Source of the DNA: Prolixibacteraceae bacterium
GTDB taxonomy: Bacteria > Bacteroidota > Bacteroidia > Bacteroidales > Prolixibacteraceae
Assembly (NCBI GenBank): GCA_003537645.1
Contig: DPRM01000019.1
Location: 51,669 to 65,176 of the forward strand
Direction of reading: 5' to 3'
Length of the DNA stretch: 13,508 nt
Each line of letters begins with the position of its first letter. Position 1 is the stretch's first letter. The position numbers and the translations under genes were made by a program. Below are positions 7,480-13,508 of the stretch, one piece after another. Under the pieces are notes generated by a model. The model made no database searches. It saw only the letters and a list, made by a program, of their open reading frames with translations, and was not told the origin of the DNA.

Positions 7480-8574
7480 TCATTCCCCCACCCTGTATTG
7501 AGTGGGCGTTTTCCCAATTATTTTCTTAAATGCCAGATTAAAAGCGCCTTTGGTGTTAAAACCCGACTCATACATTACCTCAAAAATCGGTTTCCCCTTA
7601 TCGGCAAGCAACAACCTGCAAGCATGTTCAATCCTGAGCGAATTGATGTAATCGTTCAGATTTCTTTGCTGAATGGTGTTGATCGCCTGTGAAATATTTC
7701 GTTCTTTTTCGTTCAGGGCGGCGGCAATTTGTTGAAGTGTCAATTCCGGTTCAAGGTACATTTTTTGGTCAGCCACAAGTTCCTCAATTCGCTTCATCAA
7801 CAGTTGCATATCAGTGCTTGGCAAATGTCCTGATTTTTGTTTTACCTCTTCGCTAAAGAGCTTATTTGTAATGGTATTGTAAAAAATAGCGAAGAAAAAA
7901 AGAAAGAAATACGAAATACTGATAAGGTTGATTGATGATGCTATCGGACTTCCGAACCAATTATATATCATATTTACAATCCCAATCAGGCATCCCAAAG
8001 CGTAGCCAAACACTATAAACCGAAGCCACCTGATATCAACTCCCAACGACGAAACAATCTGTTGCTGAAGAATTCTTTGCTTTTCAATATAAAACAAACG
8101 CCTGATCATCAGAAAATTATAGAACAAATACTGAATTTTAACCGTCAGATCAACCGCGAAGGCTGTGTTATTTAGAAAAGTACCCTGCCTGTATAAATTC
8201 TCCCAGATGTAGTGATTTCCTTTCAACATCCAAATGATCAGGAAAAATACCAGAAAACCGAAAAAAGGGATAAAATGAATCAGGTGCTTTTTCTTCAGCA
8301 TAAAATCGGAAGAAAAACAGTAGCGGACATAAAAATAAAACAATGGAACCCACAAACAATACAGAGGTTTGTAGATAAAATGCAAAACCGGAAACTGATC
8401 GAAAAAACTATACCCGCCCGAAAGTGTCAGACTGTTCAATCCATTGGTCAACACTTCAACCGAGGCGTAAATTGCCAGCATCAGGCTTGGCGGATGCTTT
8501 CTCCCCTTGTGAAACAACAACAGGGTCAGCACCAGCATGGTGTACATGATCAGCAGATGAACAGTCTTCTCCAT
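7480..8574 (-). CDS. Polytopic-membrane AraC-family regulator
   Basis: A 364-residue protein with an N-terminal membrane domain and a C-terminal AraC-type DNA-binding domain. About seven hydrophobic segments can be seen, near residues 5-21, 30-50, 63-84, 98-117, 145-160, 184-205 and 213-233. These are followed by a charged linker and the HTH domain (about 262-362): LTLQQIAAALNEKERNISQAI for the first helix-turn-helix, FEVMYESGFNTKGAFNLAFKK for the second, and GKTPTQYR near the end. Proteins of this layout are common in Bacteroidota next to carbohydrate or stress genes; the signal they sense is mostly unknown. The gene is divergent from the esterase-GH2 pair and heads the minus-strand arm, so it can plausibly control both arms and itself. 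There is no obvious ribosome binding site, as is usual in this phylum. Confidence 0.88.
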   Translation of the reverse strand: MEKTVHLLIMYTMLVLTLLLFHKGRKHPPSLMLAIYASVEVLTNGLNSLTLSGGYSFFDQFPVLHFIYKPLYCLWVPLFYFYVRYCFSSDFMLKKKHLIHFIPFFGFLVFFLIIWMLKGNHYIWENLYRQGTFLNNTAFAVDLTVKIQYLFYNFLMIRRLFYIEKQRILQQQIVSSLGVDIRWLRFIVFGYALGCLIGIVNMIYNWFGSPIASSINLISISYFFLFFFAIFYNTITNKLFSEEVKQKSGHLPSTDMQLLMKRIEELVADQKMYLEPELTLQQIAAALNEKERNISQAINTIQQRNLNDYINSLRIEHACRLLLADKGKPIFEVMYESGFNTKGAFNLAFKKIIGKTPTQYRVGE

Positions 8575-8723
8575 AATTCACAAACAGTATGAAAGGGTAA
8601 AAGTAGCAAATTTCAGACGCTACTTGGTTGATTTTTTTCGGTATAAAACGGTCAAATATCATGTTTCTGTACCTTCAGTCTGAATTTTGGTTCTATTTTT
8701 ATAGCTATTCTTAAATCGAAGCC
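8575..8723. promoter_or_regulatory. Divergent promoter region between regulator and esterase
   Basis: This 149 bp gap must contain start signals for the AraC gene on the minus strand and the esterase-GH2 pair on the plus strand. No perfect TAnnTTTG box was found. One-mismatch candidates are GAATTTTG at 8682-8689 (plus strand, about 35 bp before the esterase ATG) and GAAATTTG at 8607-8614 (minus strand, about 33 bp before the AraC ATG). Neither has a convincing -33 TTTG. Promoter function follows from gene orientation; the exact boxes are tentative. Confidence 0.5.
8601..8625. repeat. Perfect 7-bp inverted repeat, operator candidate
   Basis: AAGTAGC at 8601-8607 is matched by its exact reverse complement GCTACTT at 8619-8625, with 11 bp between. 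It sits 27 bp upstream of the AraC start codon and brackets the minus-strand GAAATTTG -7-like sequence. That placement would suit a repressor or autoregulation site, or a hairpin in the AraC leader RNA. AraC proteins more often bind direct repeats, and a match of this length could arise by chance. Confidence 0.4.
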
Positions 8724-10661
8724 ATGAATCGAACTTTGAAAATATTGTCAATTATCTTTTTCCTGATTTTCCTGATCAACCAAACAGGATTTGGCCAGGT
8801 GCGCTTGCCAAGGCTGGTCAGCGACGGCATGATTCTTCAGCGCGAAACTCCGGTAAAAATCTGGGGTTGGGCATCGGCTGGCGAAAATGTAAAAATCAAT
8901 TTCAACAACCAATCGTTCGAAACCACAACTTCTGCTGACGGCAAATGGCAGATCACCCTTCCGGCACAAAAAGCTGGAGGGCCTTTCGAAATTAAGATTA
9001 CCGGCAGCAACCAAATTATCCTGAAAGACATTCTTTTCGGCGATGTCTGGCTGTGTTCAGGCCAGTCGAACATGGAAACGACCATGAGCAGGGTTTCACC
9101 CCTTTACGGGAAAGAGATTGAAAACTGCACAAATCCCAAAATTCGGTTATTTCAGGTTCCGGTACGCTGGAATTACAGCCAACCGCAAGAAGACATTCAG
9201 GGTGGAAAATGGGAAGCAGCGAATCCGCAAAACATTTTAAAATACACAGCTGTGGGCTATTTCTTTGCCCGCGACCTTTACGAAAAGTATAAAATTCCGG
9301 TCGGAATTATCCAATGCGCTGCCGGTGGCTCATCTGCCGAAAGCTGGATCAGTGAAGAATCGCTCAAAGCTTTTCCTGAACAATACAGAATAGCCAAACA
9401 GCTTTCGGACACAACTTACATGCGGAATTTGCTTGCTTCAGAAAAAACTGCACAGTGGAAATGGTTCAGTGAATTGGGCAAAAGCGATCTGGGAAGGAAG
9501 GGAATGCCCTGGCTAATTCCGCAACTCGACGATTCTGCCTGGCCAACGTTGCAAATTCCGTCTTCGTTTAGGGAGGCAGGCATGGATTTTAAAAGTGGCG
9601 CCATTTGGTTTCGTAAAGAGATCAACCTGCCCGAAAACTGCGCAGGAAAGTCAGCTTTGCTGGAGTTGGGAACCATTATTGACAGCGATTCGGTTTTCAT
9701 CAACGGAAAATTTGTGGGCACAACTGGCTACCAATACCCACCGCGCCGCTACACAATTGCTACTGAAATCTTAAAAGCGGGCAAAAACAACATCACAGTC
9801 CGTGTGGTTAGCCAGTCAGGAAACGGAAGTTTTATCAAAGAAAAGCCTTACCAAATAACAGTTGACGGACAAACTTTCGACCTGAAAGGAAGCTGGAAAT
9901 ACAGCATCGGGGCAAAATGCGGTCCCAGTCCAACCGCCACTTTTTTCCCCGGAAAACCGCTCGGATTGTACAATGCAATGCTTTCGCCCATCGTAAATTA
10001 CACGCTGAAAGGGATGGTTTGGTATCAGGGCGAATCGAATGCCGAACGTGCAAACGAGTATAAAACGGTGCTTTCTACCTTGATTGGCGAATGGCGAAAA
10101 CTTTGGGGACAAGGTAACCTTCCCTTCCTTTTCGTTCAGCTTCCCGATTTTATGGAACCGAAGAATGAACCTTCAGAAGGTAGCTGGGCAACACTCCGGA
10201 ATCAGCAACTGAAAACACTTTCGGTACCCAATACCGCCATGGCAGTTACCATCGGATTGGGCGAAAAGAACGACATTCATCCACTCCGGAAAAAAGAAGT
10301 TGGACAGCGCCTTGCCCTTGCTGCCGAAAAACTAGCATACGGCGATAAAAAAGTGGTGGCTTCAGGACCTGTTTATGAGTCGATGAAAGTGAAAGACAAC
10401 AAAATTGAACTGACATTTTCTGATTGCGGAAGCGGACTTACCACCAACGATGGCAAGGAACTGAAACATTTCGCCATTGCCGGAGCCGACAGGAAGTTCG
10501 TTTGGGCTAATGCAGAAATCAAAGGAAATAAAATAGTTGTATGGAACGAAACCGTTTCAAAGCCAGTGGTTGTTCGATATGCCTGGGCCGATAATCCTGT
10601 TGGCGCCAATCTGTACAACAAAGAAGGGTTACCCGCTTCGCCTTTTACGACTGAACCATAA
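8724..10661 (+). CDS. SGNH acetylesterase, 'sialate O-acetylesterase' type (CE20-like layout)
   Basis: Predicted periplasmic carbohydrate O-acetylesterase of 645 residues. A signal peptide ends near residue 24 (GFG|QV). The N-terminal beta-domain (about 26-105) is followed by a split SGNH hydrolase: block I GQSNM (113-117, nucleophile S115), WYQGESNA (433-440), and the catalytic dyad in DIHP (D517, H519). Between the SGNH halves lies an insert (about 243-395) resembling the sugar-binding jelly roll of GH2 enzymes (WFRKEINLP near 295, VFINGKFVG near 324). Automatic annotation would say sialate O-acetylesterase, but many such proteins act on plant glycans. As I recall, the xyloglucan acetylesterase family CE20 has an SGNH domain interrupted by an insert; whether this protein belongs there needs alignment. 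It is followed after 6 bp by GH2, which points to removal of acetyl groups from galactosylated side chains before galactose is cleaved. No sorting tail is present. Confidence 0.88.
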   Translation: MNRTLKILSIIFFLIFLINQTGFGQVRLPRLVSDGMILQRETPVKIWGWASAGENVKINFNNQSFETTTSADGKWQITLPAQKAGGPFEIKITGSNQIILKDILFGDVWLCSGQSNMETTMSRVSPLYGKEIENCTNPKIRLFQVPVRWNYSQPQEDIQGGKWEAANPQNILKYTAVGYFFARDLYEKYKIPVGIIQCAAGGSSAESWISEESLKAFPEQYRIAKQLSDTTYMRNLLASEKTAQWKWFSELGKSDLGRKGMPWLIPQLDDSAWPTLQIPSSFREAGMDFKSGAIWFRKEINLPENCAGKSALLELGTIIDSDSVFINGKFVGTTGYQYPPRRYTIATEILKAGKNNITVRVVSQSGNGSFIKEKPYQITVDGQTFDLKGSWKYSIGAKCGPSPTATFFPGKPLGLYNAMLSPIVNYTLKGMVWYQGESNAERANEYKTVLSTLIGEWRKLWGQGNLPFLFVQLPDFMEPKNEPSEGSWATLRNQQLKTLSVPNTAMAVTIGLGEKNDIHPLRKKEVGQRLALAAEKLAYGDKKVVASGPVYESMKVKDNKIELTFSDCGSGLTTNDGKELKHFAIAGADRKFVWANAEIKGNKIVVWNETVSKPVVVRYAWADNPVGANLYNKEGLPASPFTTEP

Positions 10662-10667
10662 TATTAG

Positions 10668-13394
10668 ATGAAAAACAAAAATATATTGATCCTGATAAGC
10701 TGTCTCTGTCTGACAATGGCGACAACTTCATTTGCTCAATCCGCAAAATCTGGACGAGAACGAATTTCGATAAACGAAGGCTGGAGTTTCTTTAAATATG
10801 AATCGGAAGCGAAAGCAGACCAGCTGATTTACGATGTCAGGCCTGAAATTACCGACAATACCGAAAACAAGGTCGCCGATGCTAAACCTACCGAAGCGGT
10901 TGAAGTTGAAGCCAAACAGGAAGTGTTAAAACCCTGGATTCTGCCGTCTGCTAATGATTTCATCAAAGATCCGGCAAAAAGACATGTTCGTCCGGAAGGC
11001 AATCCCGGCGGTGATTTTCCCTTCGTTCAAAGCAATTTCGACGACCATTCGTGGGAAAAGGTAACCCTGCCGCATGACTGGGCCATCAAGGGGCCTTTTC
11101 AGAAAGGGCCGAATACTGAAGTTGGCGGTGGAATGGGCAGGTTGCCGGTAAACGGAGTGGCCTGGTACAGAAAAAAACTCGACATTCCGGCATCGGATTC
11201 CGGCAAATCTATCTTCCTCGATATTGACGGTGCCATGTCGTACGCCATCGTTTGGCTGAACGGCCAATTGGTTGGCGGTTGGCCTTATGGATACAATTCA
11301 TTTCGCCTGGACTTGACTCCGTACATCGAATTCGGAGGAAATAATCAACTGGCCATCCGCATTGACAATCCAAACCATTCTGCCCGCTGGTACCCTGGCG
11401 CAGGACTTTACCGTAATGTTTGGCTCACTAAAACCAGCCCAATCCATGTTGGACAATGGGGAACTTACATAACCACCAAAGATATTTCGAAAGAATCAGC
11501 CACCATCCAACTTGACGTTTCAATTGATAACGATTCAAAAACAGAAGCAGCAGTTGAGGTCTCAACTTCAGTTTATGCGTTGGATACAAAAGGAAACAAA
11601 ACCGGTAAGGCTGTTGTCCGTTTTTCAAGCCTGAAATCACAAGTTCCTTCAGGAAAAAGTACCAAAGTTGAAGGTTCTGTAATCATCAAAAACCCCAAAC
11701 TTTGGGGACCGCCGCCCACACAACAACCCAACCTTTATGTGGCGGTGACTACTTTAACACAAAACGGGAAAGCCATCGATCAATACGAAACACGGTTTGG
11801 TATTCGTTCTGTGAAATTTAATCCCGACAAAGGAATATTTGTCAACGACGAACACATTAAAATACAGGGGGTCAACCAGCACCACGATCTGGGCGCTTTG
11901 GGTTCGGCATTCAATACGCGCGCCGCTGAACGCCAACTGGAGATTTTGCGCGAAATGGGCTGCAATGCCATTCGCATGGCACACAATCCGCCCGCGCCAG
12001 AGTTACTTGAATTAACCGACCGAATGGGTTTTCTGGTGATTGATGAGATTTTCGATTCGTGGGAGAGAAAAAAGACACCGTACGATTTCCACCTGATTTT
12101 TCCCGACTGGTCGGAAGCCGATACGCGTGCTTTTATTCGCAGGGATAGGAATTATCCTTCAGTAATTATTTGGAGCTTTGGCAATGAAGTGGGCGAACAA
12201 TACACCGACAAAGATGGCGCTGCCGTAGCAAAACGCCTGTACGATTTTGTGAAAGAAGAAGACCCAACGCGACCAACCACCCTCGCCATGAACTTTGCAA
12301 AACCAGACATGCCTTTATCCCAGGTTCCCGACCTAATTGGGCTAAATTATCAGGGTGAAGGAATTCGTACAGCTCCGGAATTTGAAGGAACTGACCGTAT
12401 CCGCACTGCACCGCAATATGATAATTTTCATGCAAAATTTCCTAAAAAAATAATTTTTAGCGCTGAAACTGCTTCTGCATTCAGTAGTCGTGGTATTTAC
12501 CTGTTCCCAGTCTCGAAAGAGAACAGTGCACCGGTGCGCGATGGCCGTGGCGGCGACTCAAAGATTTGTCAGGTTAGTTCGTACGAACTTCACGCCGTTG
12601 ATTTTGGCTCATCAGCCGACAAGGTTTTTGGCTCACTCGACCGGCATCCTTTTGTGGCTGGTGAGTTTGTCTGGAACGGATTTGACTATATTGGAGAACC
12701 CACACCTTATTATGAAGCACGAAGTTCTTATTCAGGAATGATCGATCTGGCAGGTTTCAAAAAAGACCGGTTTTATCTCTACCAATCACGCTGGCGCCCC
12801 GATCTGCCAATGGCTCATATTCTGCCGCACTGGAATTGGCCGGAACGCGTTGGAGAAGTTACTCCGGTACATGTATTCACTTCAGGCGATGAAGCCGAAT
12901 TATTCCTGAACGGGAAATCGTTGGGCAAAAAGAAAAAAACGGAATACGAATACCGTTTGAGATGGGATGATGTAGTTTACGAACCGGGCGAATTGAAGGT
13001 GTTAGCGTATAAAAATGGACAGAAGTGGGCTGAAAAAATCGTAAAAACCACTGGGGAAGTATCGCAACTTAAGGCAACTGCCGATCGTAGCCAAATTGAA
13101 GCTGATGGAAAAGATTTGGCTTTCATAACTGTACAGATAACCGATGAAAATGGATTAATGGTACCACGCTCAAACAACCGGATAGAGTTCAGCATAGAAG
13201 GACCCGGAGAAATTGTGGCCACCGATAACGGTGATTCCTATAACCTGGAATCCTTTGCATCACACCATCGGGAAGCCTTTAACGGATTGGCTTTAGTGAT
13301 CGTAAGGGCGAAAACAGGAGAAAAAGGAACAATAATTCTGAAGGCGAAATCATCAGGGTTGAAAGAAACGCAGGTCAGTGTCCAAAGTAAATAA
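10668..13394 (+). CDS. GH2 beta-galactosidase-type glycosidase, periplasmic
   Basis: Glycoside hydrolase family 2 enzyme, 908 residues, likely a beta-galactosidase trimming galactose from imported oligosaccharides. A signal peptide ends at SFA|QS (residue 23); an LISC sequence at 9-12 could be read as a lipobox, but the hydrophobic core before it is very short. Domains in order: jelly-roll sugar-binding domain (about 33-255, with LPHDWAI 134-140 and WYPGAGLYRNVWL 241-253), Ig-like domain (256-380), TIM barrel (381-690), then C-terminal beta-domains (about 730-790 and 800-905). The acid/base is E507 in WSFGNEVGE (502-510) and the probable nucleophile E600 in FSAETAS (597-603). GVNQHHD (401-407) and MAHNPP (437-442) are further GH2 signatures. 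It follows the esterase by 6 bp and is certainly co-transcribed. An insert at about 48-115 includes an acidic, alanine- and glutamate-rich stretch. Other GH2 activities, such as beta-glucuronidase, cannot be excluded by eye, but the xyloglucan context favours galactose. Confidence 0.88.
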   Translation: MKNKNILILISCLCLTMATTSFAQSAKSGRERISINEGWSFFKYESEAKADQLIYDVRPEITDNTENKVADAKPTEAVEVEAKQEVLKPWILPSANDFIKDPAKRHVRPEGNPGGDFPFVQSNFDDHSWEKVTLPHDWAIKGPFQKGPNTEVGGGMGRLPVNGVAWYRKKLDIPASDSGKSIFLDIDGAMSYAIVWLNGQLVGGWPYGYNSFRLDLTPYIEFGGNNQLAIRIDNPNHSARWYPGAGLYRNVWLTKTSPIHVGQWGTYITTKDISKESATIQLDVSIDNDSKTEAAVEVSTSVYALDTKGNKTGKAVVRFSSLKSQVPSGKSTKVEGSVIIKNPKLWGPPPTQQPNLYVAVTTLTQNGKAIDQYETRFGIRSVKFNPDKGIFVNDEHIKIQGVNQHHDLGALGSAFNTRAAERQLEILREMGCNAIRMAHNPPAPELLELTDRMGFLVIDEIFDSWERKKTPYDFHLIFPDWSEADTRAFIRRDRNYPSVIIWSFGNEVGEQYTDKDGAAVAKRLYDFVKEEDPTRPTTLAMNFAKPDMPLSQVPDLIGLNYQGEGIRTAPEFEGTDRIRTAPQYDNFHAKFPKKIIFSAETASAFSSRGIYLFPVSKENSAPVRDGRGGDSKICQVSSYELHAVDFGSSADKVFGSLDRHPFVAGEFVWNGFDYIGEPTPYYEARSSYSGMIDLAGFKKDRFYLYQSRWRPDLPMAHILPHWNWPERVGEVTPVHVFTSGDEAELFLNGKSLGKKKKTEYEYRLRWDDVVYEPGELKVLAYKNGQKWAEKIVKTTGEVSQLKATADRSQIEADGKDLAFITVQITDENGLMVPRSNNRIEFSIEGPGEIVATDNGDSYNLESFASHHREAFNGLALVIVRAKTGEKGTIILKAKSSGLKETQVSVQSK

Positions 13395-13451
13395 TTGCAA
13401 AAGACTGATAATTGGGACAATATATGGTCAAATTTAATGCTCACTCACCTC

Positions 13452-13469
13452 ACGTCCGCTCGCGGACGT
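13452..13469. repeat. Perfect GC-rich hairpin downstream of GH2
   Basis: ACGTCCG and its exact complement CGGACGT enclose a CTCG loop, 58 bp after the GH2 stop. It stands out as CpG-rich in an otherwise AT-rich tail. The T-rich stretch that follows begins about 10 bp later and is broken by C residues, so it is a poor intrinsic terminator. A dispersed intergenic repeat or a structured RNA 3' end are other readings. The remaining 13395-13508 sequence holds no gene I can see, apart from a short CTTTTAAAAG palindrome at 13479-13488. Confidence 0.45.
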
Positions 13470-13508
13470 CGCCCCTCTCTTTTAAAAGCTACTCTTTATA
13501 CACAAATA

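Noticed and set aside
10668..10739. GH2 as a lipoprotein through LISC at residues 9-12
   Set aside because: The hydrophobic core before the cysteine is only about six residues, and a normal signal peptidase I site (SFA|QS) follows a fuller core.
13452..13485. Intrinsic terminator after GH2
   Set aside because: The T-rich tract starts about 10 bp after the stem and is interrupted by C residues, so it is listed as an inverted repeat only.

Overview
The window looks like part of a polysaccharide-utilisation region from a Bacteroidota genome that has a type IX secretion system (T9SS). The evidence is two enzymes with C-terminal 'PNP…GVYLV/GIYLV' Por sorting domains, membrane-embedded AraC regulators of a Bacteroidota style, start codons with A-rich leaders and no Shine-Dalgarno, a TAnnTTTG-type -7 box, and moderate GC with tightly packed genes. 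I cannot assign a genus. An environmental or gut-type member of Bacteroidia, Flavobacteriia or Sphingobacteriia would all fit.

Layout. The left two thirds is read on the minus strand, from right to left: a seven-helix AraC regulator (7480-8574), a second AraC regulator with a periplasmic domain between two membrane helices (6296-7423), a promoter-bearing gap, then a tight run of exported enzymes: GH43 (4549-6147, start revised from a GTG further upstream), GH44 with T9SS tail (2599-4491), GH74 with T9SS tail (116-2542), and the first 26 codons of another exported protein running off the left edge (1-80). The right third is divergent on the plus strand: an SGNH 'sialate O-acetylesterase'-type esterase (8724-10661) and, 6 bp later, a GH2 beta-galactosidase-type enzyme (10668-13394). 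A 149 bp divergent region with an inverted repeat separates the two arms. The right end carries a GC-rich hairpin.

How the genes may work together (inference). GH74 and GH44 both have well known xyloglucan endo-hydrolases, and both carry T9SS tails, so they would cut xyloglucan outside the cell. The other three have only ordinary signal peptides and would work in the periplasm on the imported oligosaccharides: the esterase removing acetyl groups, GH2 removing galactose, and GH43 removing arabinose or xylose. The two transmembrane AraC proteins are the natural candidates for sensing the sugar and switching on the cluster. No SusC/SusD pair, alpha-xylosidase (GH31), beta-glucosidase (GH3) or fucosidase is visible, so the window is probably part of a larger locus or relies on genes elsewhere. 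No RNA genes, insertion sequences, CRISPR arrays or phage genes were seen, and no stretch of 300 bases lacks a gene.
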